64,000 nt of DNA from Bdellovibrionales bacterium. Lineage in GTDB: Bacteria; Bdellovibrionota; Bdellovibrionia; Bdellovibrionales; UBA1609. The position numbers and the translations under genes are program-made. Under the pieces are notes generated by a model. It was not told the origin of the DNA. It did no database searches and saw only the letters and a program-made list of their open reading frames with translations. Location: contig DAIDIG010000006.1 of assembly GCA_027459485.1 (NCBI GenBank), forward strand, positions 154,953 through 218,952, read 5' to 3'. Shown here in pieces: positions 53,729 to 61,209 of the stretch. The stretch's first letter is position 1. Each line of letters starts with the position of its first letter.

Positions 53729-54031
53729 ATGCGTGTATCGAAACTTGAGCCGCATGTTTTAGGCGCACCGCCAGCTGAGGAACTCGATTCAGTTCTCGAT
53801 GAACTCACTGAAGAATCAAAAAGTGTAGAAGGCACAGACAATACGGCTCAAAACGACTCGATAGATTCATTTGAAGATTCGGGCCTTAAAGACACCATCG
53901 TGCGCCTAAGTGACTATCTAAAAAAGAGACAGGGCCAGAAAAAAACACGCCTTGCCATTGCGCTCAGTCGCTACATTTATCAACGAGATCAAATAATTAA
54001 CGCGGAAAGCAATAAATCTCTAAAGCCATAA
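53729..54031 (+). CDS. Unknown acidic 100-residue protein under a sigma-28-like promoter
   Basis: No family recognised. The middle is acidic and probably disordered (about 18-50); the C-terminal half (55-90) is helical and basic (DYLKKRQGQKKTRLAIALSRYI). Its promoter and its place directly upstream of a flagellin suggest a flagellar role. Small size and an acidic/helical layout recall FlgM anti-sigma factors, but I see no clear FlgM signature. GGAGG precedes the ATG. The end of the gene overlaps the flagellin promoter. Confidence 0.6.
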   Translation: MRVSKLEPHVLGAPPAEELDSVLDELTEESKSVEGTDNTAQNDSIDSFEDSGLKDTIVRLSDYLKKRQGQKKTRLAIALSRYIYQRDQIINAESNKSLKP

Positions 54032-54068
54032 CGCAATGCGCCGATAAGATATAACGCAATGCATAACG
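54021..54068 (+). promoter_or_regulatory. Strong sigma-28 promoter of flagellin 1, with direct repeats
   Basis: TAAAGCCA (54021-54028), 11 bases, then a perfect GCCGATAA (54040-54047). The 12-base repeat ATAACGCAATGC occurs at 54028-54039, filling the spacer, and at 54051-54062, just after the expected start; ATAACG repeats again at 54063. The repeats look like an operator around the promoter. The -35 box overlaps the end of the preceding gene. Confidence 0.8.
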
Positions 54069-54145
54069 ATCCGTGGGCATATTAGTCCAGGCTCTGTTCG
54101 CGACTGTAGTGGGTGCGAGCGTGGTGCTGGGGGGAGGGTGCTTCT

Positions 54146-54973
54146 ATGCCGTTACGGATTGGCTCGAATATACCATCGCTGACAGCGCAGCGATATCTGG
54201 ATAAAAGCCAGCGAGAAATCAACACATCCTATAAAGCACTTGCCTCAGGGTCGCGTATCAGTTCACCCGAGAACGATGCGGCAGGTTTTGCAATCAGTGA
54301 AATACTTCGAGCTCAAGTTGCGAGTCTCGGCCAAGCTCGCCGTAACTCTGAAAGCGCGCAAGCGATGATTCAAACGGCCGAAGGCGCGCTCAACGAACAA
54401 AACAACATTTTGATTCGCATGCGCGAGCTCGCGGTCAATGCGGCGAGCGACACAATTGGTGAAAAAGAGCGTGGCTATGTAAACGACGAATTCTCGCAGC
54501 TACTCGCCGAATTTGATCGGATCGCACATTCAACCCAATTTGGTTCAAAGAAACTCCTTGCTGGATCGAGTGAGGAATATACGTTTCAGGTGGGCGTCGA
54601 TAAAGGGCCGGCCAACGAAATTAAATTTAAATTCGATTCCGACACGCGCGCAAGCGCGGTCGGAATCGACGGGCTTGACGTCCTCGATAAGGGCGACGCG
54701 CGCGACGCGCTCTCGTCCATAGACGACGCAATCGACAAAGTTGCCGGTGCGCGAGCTAAACTGGGGGCCGCGCAAAGCCGGTTCAATTTTGCGATCGACA
54801 CATTAGCCGTACAGAAAGAAAACGTCGAATCCGCGAGATCGGTGATTGCCGATGTTGACGTTGCCGAAGAGACAAGCCGGCTGACGCGCAACCAGATTCT
54901 CAATCAAGCGGGCCTGTCTGTACTCGCACAGGCGAATTCGTACCCGAAGTCGACCCTTAAATTGCTTGATTAG
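54146..54973 (+). CDS. fliC: Flagellin 1
   Basis: 275 residues, a short flagellin with conserved ends and little middle. N-terminal D0/D1: MPLRIGSNIPSLTAQRYL, then EKLSSG-like ALASGSRISSPENDAAGFAISE and NILIRMRELAVNAAS. C-terminal D1/D0: RAKLGAAQSRFNFA and SRLTRNQILNQAGLSVLAQAN. The whole surface-exposed D2/D3 part is missing, as in other bdellovibrio-type flagellins. ATG 54146 follows GGAGGG. Exported by the flagellar type III system with FliS as chaperone. Confidence 0.95.
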   Translation: MPLRIGSNIPSLTAQRYLDKSQREINTSYKALASGSRISSPENDAAGFAISEILRAQVASLGQARRNSESAQAMIQTAEGALNEQNNILIRMRELAVNAASDTIGEKERGYVNDEFSQLLAEFDRIAHSTQFGSKKLLAGSSEEYTFQVGVDKGPANEIKFKFDSDTRASAVGIDGLDVLDKGDARDALSSIDDAIDKVAGARAKLGAAQSRFNFAIDTLAVQKENVESARSVIADVDVAEETSRLTRNQILNQAGLSVLAQANSYPKSTLKLLD

Positions 54974-55077
54974 TTATCTATAGCTGCTATATCCGTAGCA
55001 TCATAAGTTCGTCGCAATTGAAGTCCTTGAGCATTCGGTTCTTTGCCTCCATCGCGGCCCCAGCCTGAGGAGGTATT

Positions 55078-55386
55078 ATGGGTAACAAACTTTATGTCGG
55101 TAATCTCGCGTATTCGGTCACATCTGAAAATCTGGGCGCTATGTTTGCGCCGTACGGATCTGTCGAATCGGCCCGAGTGATCACGGATCGTGATTCTGGG
55201 CGGAGCAAAGGTTTCGGATTTGTCGAAATGTCGAATTCCGATGAAGCCTCGAAATCAATCAACGAGTTAAACGGTAAAGAAGTTGAAGGTCGCGCGCTCA
55301 ATATTTCTGAGGCAAAACCTCAAGAAAATCGTTCGAGCGGTGGTGGCCGAGGGTTCGGTCGCGGTCGCAGCGGCGGACGTTACTAA
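55078..55386 (+). CDS. Small RRM RNA-binding protein with RGG-like tail
   Basis: 102 residues, with a strong GAGGAGGT before the ATG. A single RRM: RNP2 is LYVGNLAY (5-12) and RNP1 is KGFGFVEM. The tail from about 82 is Gly/Arg-rich (GGGRGFGRGRSGGR), as in cyanobacterial and delta-type RNA-binding proteins linked to cold stress. It sits between the two flagellin genes, probably with its own promoter and terminator. Confidence 0.93.
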   Translation: MGNKLYVGNLAYSVTSENLGAMFAPYGSVESARVITDRDSGRSKGFGFVEMSNSDEASKSINELNGKEVEGRALNISEAKPQENRSSGGGRGFGRGRSGGRY

Positions 55387-55410
55387 TTCACCAAATAATT
55401 TCTGATTGAA

Positions 55411-55446
55411 TGGCGGCAGATGCTTGAGCGTCTGCTGCCACTTTTA
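55411..55446 (+). terminator. Intrinsic terminator after the RRM gene
   Basis: Thirteen-base stem (55411-55423 with 55428-55440, two G-U/A-C style mismatches) closed by the loop TTGA and followed by CTTTT. It begins 25 bases after the RRM stop. Confidence 0.75.
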
Positions 55447-55578
55447 TCCCTAATTTGCGCTCGCAAGCTGGACCAAAGTCCAAATGACACAATGCATTCA
55501 TAGAAAATTTTTTCTCAATTTTTAAGCCTTATTTCAATAACAAGACGCGTAGCTCCATTTTATTTCTAGACCTAGGTC

Positions 55579-55605
55579 TAAAGAAAACTAGACCTTCGTC
55601 GATGA
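55579..55605 (+). promoter_or_regulatory. Sigma-28 promoter of flagellin 2
   Basis: TAAAGAAA (55579-55586), 11 bases, GTCGATGA (55598-55605). The spacing matches the promoter of flagellin 1 exactly; the -10 box has two changes from GCCGATAA. Expected start near 55612. Confidence 0.65.
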
Positions 55606-55618
55606 GTAACCTGAACAC

Positions 55619-55648
55619 GTTGGAGCAATGCCAGTAAGGCTCTCCAAC
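55619..55648 (+). promoter_or_regulatory. 5' leader stem-loop of flagellin 2 mRNA
   Basis: GTTGGAG (55619-55625) pairs with CTCCAAC (55642-55648) around a 16-base loop. It would lie within a few bases of the 5' end of the message and 15 bases before the ribosome site (GGAGG at 55661-55665). Such end hairpins can protect mRNA from decay. Confidence 0.5.
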
Positions 55649-55673
55649 AAAAAATCAAATGGAGGGCTACCAA

Positions 55674-56504
55674 ATGGGCTTACGAATAAATACGAACATC
55701 GCCTCAATCGATGCTCAAAGGCAGTTGTTCAAAAACCAAGCGAAAATGGAACATGCTGAAGAAGCTCTGGCATCCGGTCACAGAATTATTCACGCGTCTG
55801 ACGATGCCGCCGGTCTAGCAATCAGTGAAAATATCCGAGGGCAAGTCGCCGGTTTAAAAATGGCCAAACAAAACGCACTTAACGCTCAATCGATGTTGCA
55901 AGTCAGTGAAGGCGGTCTCAACGAAATTACGAATATATTGATCCGTCTACGCGAGTTGGGTGTCGAAGCATCGAGCGATACGGTTTCGGATCACGAACGA
56001 AAATTTTTAGATGAAGAAGCTCAACAGCTAAAGCAGGAGTCGAATCGCATTGCGATGAGCACTCGATTCGGTAGAAAATTGCTACTCTCAGGTGACGACG
56101 GTGGAGTGATGGAATTCCAAGTCGGCGCGTTCGCAGGCAAAGAGAATATTGTAAAGGCGCGCGTGACAGGCGACGCTCGAAACTCCGCAATCGGTATCGA
56201 CGGTGTATCGGTGGCCGATAAAGACAGTGCACGCGATACGTTATCCGCTGTAGACCAGGCAATCGAAAAAGTCGGTAAAATTCGCGCTGACTTCGGTGCC
56301 GTGCAAAGCCGCTTGCATTCAGTTAACGACAACGTCGAAATTCAATATGAAAATTTGTCTGCGGCTAAGTCACGAATTGCGGATGCCGATGTTGCCGACG
56401 AAAGCGCGAAATTGACGCAAGCGCAGATCTTGCATCAAGCTGCAATCGCGACGTTGGCGCAAGCGAACACGAATCCGATGTCCGCATTAAAACTGATTCC
56501 TTAA
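55674..56504 (+). CDS. fliC: Flagellin 2
   Basis: 276 residues, same short architecture as flagellin 1. N-terminus MGLRINTNIASIDAQRQL, then ALASGHRIIHASDDAAGLAISE and ILIRLRELGVEASSD; C-terminus IRADFGAVQSRLHS and AKLTQAQILHQAAIATLAQAN. The central part has YENLSAAKSRIADADVADES as in canonical flagellins, closer to consensus than flagellin 1. GGAGG precedes ATG 55674. A strong terminator follows. The two paralogues probably build one mixed filament. Confidence 0.96.
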   Translation: MGLRINTNIASIDAQRQLFKNQAKMEHAEEALASGHRIIHASDDAAGLAISENIRGQVAGLKMAKQNALNAQSMLQVSEGGLNEITNILIRLRELGVEASSDTVSDHERKFLDEEAQQLKQESNRIAMSTRFGRKLLLSGDDGGVMEFQVGAFAGKENIVKARVTGDARNSAIGIDGVSVADKDSARDTLSAVDQAIEKVGKIRADFGAVQSRLHSVNDNVEIQYENLSAAKSRIADADVADESAKLTQAQILHQAAIATLAQANTNPMSALKLIP

Positions 56505-56572
56505 GCTCGGGGGCGACGCTTGAGATCCGTCGCCCGCGGATCAAGATTCAGACGTCGCTCCTTTTAAGCCCG

Positions 56573-56606
56573 CCCTGGGGAACCCCACTAACCCCCAGGG
56601 TTTTTT
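56573..56606 (+). terminator. Intrinsic terminator after flagellin 2
   Basis: CCCTGGGG (56573-56580) pairs with the C5AGGG segment (56592-56600), followed by six Ts (56601-56606). A clear, strong terminator about 70 bases after the stop. Confidence 0.9.
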
Positions 56607-56670
56607 ACTTTTCCCCCGACGCAAATTCATTCGAAAGTCCATGGAATTTCTTATTTAATCCGACGAAAAG

Positions 56671-57042
56671 ATGAGCGTGAACATAAGAACGATTTCAAAC
56701 CCAATTGTGCCCGTCGAAAAAATTCACAATGCCCGCGGCGTTGTTACGGACGTCAGTTCCGAAGACCGGGACCCGAACGGCCGTCGTGATCACAACGACG
56801 AGCCAGACAAAAGCCCCCTCAATGACGAAGAGATGAAGCAGGCGCGCGAATACCTCGACAATCTGACGGGCCTCAAAGCCAACGGTCTGTCGATCGAGTT
56901 GGATTCAAGCGGTGAATTTCAGGTTTTCGTCATCAAAGATGAAGATGGCCATGTTGTCAGGCGAATCGTCGAGTGGGAAATGCGGGCGCTTATCGAGTCA
57001 TCAGACAAAAAAGTCGGTCAAATCTTTGATCGCGCCGTCTAG
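56671..57042 (+). CDS. flaG: FlaG-family flagellar protein
   Basis: 123 residues. The N-terminal half is polar and charged; the C-terminal half has the FlaG pattern SIELDSSGEFQVFVIKDEDG followed by VVRRIVEWEMRALIE, like the dG-x-VVRRIPPEE end of FlaG. FlaG limits filament length in some bacteria and is usually next to fliD, as here. ATG 56671; no strong ribosome site. Confidence 0.8.
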   Translation: MSVNIRTISNPIVPVEKIHNARGVVTDVSSEDRDPNGRRDHNDEPDKSPLNDEEMKQAREYLDNLTGLKANGLSIELDSSGEFQVFVIKDEDGHVVRRIVEWEMRALIESSDKKVGQIFDRAV

Positions 57043-57113
57043 AGCCTAGCCCGTAGTCGCAACGACGGATTATTGACTCACATATTTTGCATGAAATCGA
57101 AGAAAATAGTGAT

Positions 57114-58502
57114 ATGCCGCATATTACATTCAGCGGAATCAATACGGGTTTGCCGCCGAATCTCGTTGATCAACTCATCGAGGCGGAAAAAATTCCTGTC
57201 AAACAGATGGAAGCGAAAAAAGCCAAAACCGAAGAGCGCCTCAAGCTCGTCTCAGGCCTTCAAGGTATGGTAAATAAAATCGACGGCACGCTCGGCAGTT
57301 TGGCATCCGTGACCGGATTCAGCGATATCAAACTCGAAACCGGTGACAAAAATATTATCACCGGTACGGCGGATACCAATACTCCCAAAGGGAGTTGGAA
57401 TGTCGAAGTCGAAAGCCTCGCACAAAGAGCGGCGGCTTTGACCAATGGCTTTCCGGATAAAAACAAAACTCAGATCGGCACCGGGTACTTTCGCTTTCAA
57501 ACTCCGACGGGCAAAAAGAGCGTTTACATCAACAGCAAAAACAATACCCTCGAGGGCGCCGCACGCGCGATCAATTCGGCCGGCATCGGAGTTCGTGCCA
57601 GCGTGATTCAAGACCACAGTAACCCGAAGGCCCCGTACAAACTAATGCTCACAGGGGACGGAGTGGGTGGTGCTAAAAAAATTGAGTACCCCACGCTCTA
57701 CTTTCTTGACGGCGATCAAGACATTCGCATCGACAAACAAACGCCGGCAAAGAACGGCGTAATTAAAGTCGATGGATTTGAATTTCAAACGACCAGTAAT
57801 ACCGTGAACGATATCATCCCAGGGGTAACACTCAATATTCGGCAAGCGGTGCCCGGGCATCAAGTCAACATTACGGTGAAAGAAGACCACGCGAAAATCA
57901 ATTTGAAAATCAAAACGTTTGTCGACTCGATGAACGCGGTTTTATCATTCATTCAACAGCAAAACCACTTGGATGAACACACCGATACTTCGCGTACTTT
58001 GGGCGGCGACATACTCTTGCGCGAGGTCCAGGACCGCCTGACGAGCCTTATACAAAATCCGCAGTACGGCGTCGGCAACATTAAATATCTTTGGCAAGTT
58101 GGCATCCAAATAACCCGCGATGGCATTTTGAAATTGGACCAAGACAAATTCAAGGCGGCTTTAGCCAAGTCACCTGAAGACGTGAGAAAATTCTTTGTCG
58201 GCGACGGATTCAAGACGGGCTTGGGGCCGCAGCTTCATACCATGGTCATGAATCTAAATGACCCTGGCTTCGGCCCGATCGCCAATCGACTTCGAGCCTT
58301 GCAAGATGAAATATCGCGGATGGATCAAAACATCGACGATAAGAATCGGCAACTCGCACAAAAAGAAAAAATGTTGAGAGAAAAATTTGCGCGACTTGAA
58401 GAGACTATGGGCCGGTTAAAACAACAAGGCTCATCATTGGCGGCGATGGCCCCGGCTTATCAAGGTCCAAATTTAAGCGGTGGTCAATTTCATTCCTCAT
58501 GA
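57114..58502 (+). CDS. fliD: Flagellar filament cap protein FliD
   Basis: 463 residues. N-terminal region resembles FliD: FSGINTGLPPNLVDQLIEAEKIP, LKLVSGLQGMVNKIDGTLGSL, and a DTNTPKGSWNVEVESLAQ block. C-terminal part has a long coiled coil (about 405-445, from RLRALQDEISRMDQ) that forms the stalk. The cap promotes flagellin folding at the tip. ATG 57114 is preferred over TTG 57087. It is followed by fliS, as usual. Confidence 0.92.
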   Translation: MPHITFSGINTGLPPNLVDQLIEAEKIPVKQMEAKKAKTEERLKLVSGLQGMVNKIDGTLGSLASVTGFSDIKLETGDKNIITGTADTNTPKGSWNVEVESLAQRAAALTNGFPDKNKTQIGTGYFRFQTPTGKKSVYINSKNNTLEGAARAINSAGIGVRASVIQDHSNPKAPYKLMLTGDGVGGAKKIEYPTLYFLDGDQDIRIDKQTPAKNGVIKVDGFEFQTTSNTVNDIIPGVTLNIRQAVPGHQVNITVKEDHAKINLKIKTFVDSMNAVLSFIQQQNHLDEHTDTSRTLGGDILLREVQDRLTSLIQNPQYGVGNIKYLWQVGIQITRDGILKLDQDKFKAALAKSPEDVRKFFVGDGFKTGLGPQLHTMVMNLNDPGFGPIANRLRALQDEISRMDQNIDDKNRQLAQKEKMLREKFARLEETMGRLKQQGSSLAAMAPAYQGPNLSGGQFHSS

Positions 58503-58546
58503 GGAAGCGAGTTTTACCGATGAGTAAACACGGAGAGACATAAGGC

Positions 58547-58945
58547 ATGAACGACGCGTACAAGAAGTACAAAGACCAATCTATTCAATCGGCGAGCCGT
58601 GAAAAAATACTGTTGATGCTGTTTGAGGCCGCGATCAAATTTACAAAGAAGGCCATTCAGGCGTGCGAGAATAAAGACATTTCGGAGCGTGGATACAACA
58701 TCGGTCGTGCATTCGACATCGTGAATGAGCTGAACAGTTCGCTCAATCATAAAATAAGCCCCGACTTAGGCAAAAGCCTCGAACAGCTCTACATGTTCGT
58801 TGGGGATCAACTCGTTCAGGGCAATATATCTGGTAACGCAAAACATTTAAATGATGCTTTGAGAATTCTCGAAATCCTCTTTCAGGGATGGTCGCAGGCC
58901 ATCGAAAAGCTGAAAAAAGAGGGCAAAATCGGGAAATCGGCTTAA
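58547..58945 (+). CDS. fliS: Flagellin export chaperone FliS
   Basis: 132 residues, all helical. The N-terminal AYKKYKDQSIQSASREKILLMLFEAAIKF is a typical FliS start, and a central GNIS/AKHLNDALRIL segment precedes a basic C-terminus. FliS binds the C-terminal D0 helix of flagellin before export. GGAGAG precedes the ATG. Confidence 0.92.
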   Translation: MNDAYKKYKDQSIQSASREKILLMLFEAAIKFTKKAIQACENKDISERGYNIGRAFDIVNELNSSLNHKISPDLGKSLEQLYMFVGDQLVQGNISGNAKHLNDALRILEILFQGWSQAIEKLKKEGKIGKSA

Positions 58946-58958
58946 TTAAGGGGGGCGC

Positions 58959-59381
58959 ATGACGTCAGCAATCGATATTATCAACGAAAAGAATTCGCAT
59001 CTTGAAAAGTTTTATCGGTTGAACGAAGCGGAGCTCGAACGGTTCACGGCTGGCGATTTTGCTGGCCTCGACGAGTTCTATAAATCACGCGAAGGGATTC
59101 TCGACATTGTTCGTAAGTTGGATGAGATGCTCGAGCGTACAAGTGCGGAAGTCAACCCTTCGAGCATAAGCGAGCAGTCAAAAAAGGAAGTGCTCAATGC
59201 GCTCGACTTCAAAAATCAACTCGTCACGAGAATTTTGGAGCAAGATCTGCGCATACTTTCAGTTCTTGAGAGCGCAAAGTCGGAAATTATCAAAGAACTG
59301 ACTCAAGTGCGCAGCGCGCGAAAAGCGATCGGCGCCTATCATTCTGGCCGCAACAAATCGCGTCTTAACGAAAAGGCCTGA
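58959..59381 (+). CDS. FlgN/FliT-like helical protein
   Basis: 140 residues, almost wholly helical, with AGGGGGG before the ATG. Position directly after fliS and the alternating charged/leucine heptads suggest a FliT- or FlgN-type export chaperone (for FliD or hook-associated proteins), but the sequence carries no certain signature. Basic C-terminus. A weak hairpin overlaps its stop. Confidence 0.6.
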   Translation: MTSAIDIINEKNSHLEKFYRLNEAELERFTAGDFAGLDEFYKSREGILDIVRKLDEMLERTSAEVNPSSISEQSKKEVLNALDFKNQLVTRILEQDLRILSVLESAKSEIIKELTQVRSARKAIGAYHSGRNKSRLNEKA

Positions 59382-59403
59382 CAAAATACTGACAGGCCCT
59401 TTC
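59375..59403 (+). terminator. Weak terminator-like hairpin
   Basis: GGCCTG (59375-59380) pairs with CAGGCC (59393-59398), followed by CTTTC. Short stem, and it overlaps the stop codon; it may only attenuate transcription into the TPR gene. Confidence 0.4.
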
Positions 59404-59540
59404 GCAATTTAAGTCAATAAATCGACGATTCACCTTCTCGTACGCGCGCAGATGTCGCTCGAACCCTGGCACCGGAGTTGCTCTCTAAATTCAGTGAGCC
59501 GCTCGCATGTCGAACGGCCAGCCAGACGGAGGGCGGGAGC

Positions 59541-60638
59541 GTGAGTGAAGCAGATCGCGATTTACAACAAGGTCATTTTTCTTATGAGGTCGTCGATGAG
59601 CGGGATTTTTTAAAGCGCCCGTCATTATTGGCCAAACCGATCAACATGAAAAAACAGGCGTTAGCTGAATTCGACGCCGAATTTGTACTCGAGCAAAAGC
59701 GAACTAATGACTCTCGCTTTGAAATGAGCCGCAGCGCTGGGGTGGATGTCGCTGACACGATCCTTAATGCAAGAGCGCTGATGAAAGAAAAGGAATTTCA
59801 ACTCGCGCATGATTTATTTCGCGCTATTTTGAAAATCGACAGTTCTAACGAATTGGCTATTCGAGGCGTCGCCGAATGCGCACGCCAACTTGGTCAGCAT
59901 GACGAGGCTGTGAAAGTTTTGAAGCGGCTCGTAGCCACTCACGCGAGCGCCGCCAACTTTGTGTTTTTGGCCGACGAGTTTTACGGACTGGAATATAACG
60001 AAGAAGCCCAAGGCGCTTACATGCAAGCGCTCGTACATGGAGTTTCTGACGAAGCGACTCTGTTTCACGTTTACAAAAATTTAGGCAACGTTCAGTTGCG
60101 ATTGGGCGACCTCGACGCCGCCGAAGAGTCATATAATAAGGCCTACACGATTGACTCCGAATCCGATGCGCTTCTTGCCAATTACGGGTCGCTTGAACTT
60201 TATCGCGGCGATATGGATCGTGCTCTCGCTCGGTTTCGCGATGCTGTCTCGCTCAACGATCGAAACGACAAGGCATGGGTCGGGCTGTCGATGATTCACC
60301 GGCAATACGGCGACGTCGAACTCGCGTGGGCCAATCTCGAGAAAGCGCTCGATATCAATTGCGATAACGAATCGGGCATCCGTCTTCTATGCGAATGGGC
60401 GATGAAAGATATGGAGATAGAGCGCGCGCTTCGTTACGTAGATCGATTCTTACAAAGGCATCCGGACAACGCGCTCATCTCGATGTGGTACTCGAAATTT
60501 CTCTATTTCTCGGGCCGACTCGAAGCGGCTCTCGTCGAAATTGAAAAGACTCTTTATTTAGATCCAATGTTGGAAGGGGCGACGGATGTCCTCAACGTCA
60601 TTCAAGATGAACTCTGTAAACGACGTGCAAACGGTTGA
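59541..60638 (+). CDS. TPR-repeat protein of the filament operon
   Basis: 365 residues from GTG 59541, with GGAGGG about 10 bases upstream (a TTG at 59478 is a weaker alternative). After a polar N-terminus (1-70), at least six TPR units cover about 75-350 (for example the DEAVKVLKRLVATHASAANF, DLDAAEESYNKAYTIDSESD and DMDRALARFRDAVSLNDRND regions). TPR proteins beside flagellar glycosyltransferases often present the acceptor protein. Cytosolic. It overlaps the next gene by 32 bases. Confidence 0.8.
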   Translation: MSEADRDLQQGHFSYEVVDERDFLKRPSLLAKPINMKKQALAEFDAEFVLEQKRTNDSRFEMSRSAGVDVADTILNARALMKEKEFQLAHDLFRAILKIDSSNELAIRGVAECARQLGQHDEAVKVLKRLVATHASAANFVFLADEFYGLEYNEEAQGAYMQALVHGVSDEATLFHVYKNLGNVQLRLGDLDAAEESYNKAYTIDSESDALLANYGSLELYRGDMDRALARFRDAVSLNDRNDKAWVGLSMIHRQYGDVELAWANLEKALDINCDNESGIRLLCEWAMKDMEIERALRYVDRFLQRHPDNALISMWYSKFLYFSGRLEAALVEIEKTLYLDPMLEGATDVLNVIQDELCKRRANG

Positions 60639-61209
60639 ACCGGCTGAAGCGCATAAAAAAATGGATGTCGCGCAATGGTTGAAACGGGTCGGGCCGCAGC
60701 TAAAAGGGATGTCGCGCTTGATTGTACTAGGGTGCGGCACGGGGCACCATATTGCGAAACTTGTCGACGTCTTCCCTCCATCCAAAATCTTGGTCATAGA
60801 AAAGTCGATGAACAACGTCGAGGTCGCTTTGGAGCATTACGCCTTAGAAATGACCGAGATGACGGTTCTTGTGCCCGAAATGCCGGCTGATGTTCTGAAT
60901 CAAGCTGTTCTTTTAGATTTCTTTCGTCACAGTTACACGGTTGTGCGCTTTGCACCTGCCACAATTACAGATCCCGATTTCTACGATGAGATCGAAGCTT
61001 TGATATCCGGCCGTACTCAAGTTGGCTTTCGCGCTCTTTTAAAATGCCGACCCGAAATTGCCGCACTATTTTCGTCAACCCCCGAGCTTTCGGCGGTCAA
61101 AGGGCAAAGTGAAAAGCGGATCTCGATAAAAAACTTAATTCAATCTATGGCGTCAGAATCAGCGGATGACGCCTGTCTCATTCGTGCGCTGGCGGAGTTG
61201 GTTTCGTGA
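60607..61209 (+). CDS. Rossmann-fold protein resembling the N-terminal part of Maf flagellin glycosyltransferases
   Basis: 200 residues from ATG 60607 (60586 and 60661 are alternatives). The segment LIVLGCGTGHHIAKLVDVFP followed by VIEKSMNNVEVAL is a SAM-like Rossmann start; it also matches the opening of Maf proteins (a glycine-rich loop then ViEp). Maf transfers nonulosonate sugars to flagellin. The rest is too short for a whole Maf and no methyltransferase motif IV is certain. Its stop overlaps the next start as GTGA. Confidence 0.5.
   Translation: MNSVNDVQTVEPAEAHKKMDVAQWLKRVGPQLKGMSRLIVLGCGTGHHIAKLVDVFPPSKILVIEKSMNNVEVALEHYALEMTEMTVLVPEMPADVLNQAVLLDFFRHSYTVVRFAPATITDPDFYDEIEALISGRTQVGFRALLKCRPEIAALFSSTPELSAVKGQSEKRISIKNLIQSMASESADDACLIRALAELVS

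Noticed and set aside
56640..56666. Possible sigma-28 promoter before flaG (TCCGACGA)
   Set aside because: No matching -35 at the right spacing, and the box is too close to the start codon.
58497..58523. Possible sigma-28 promoter before fliS (ACCGATGA)
   Set aside because: The -10-like box is present but no TAAA-type -35 lies 11 bases upstream of it; it is probably part of the fliD-fliS gap by chance.
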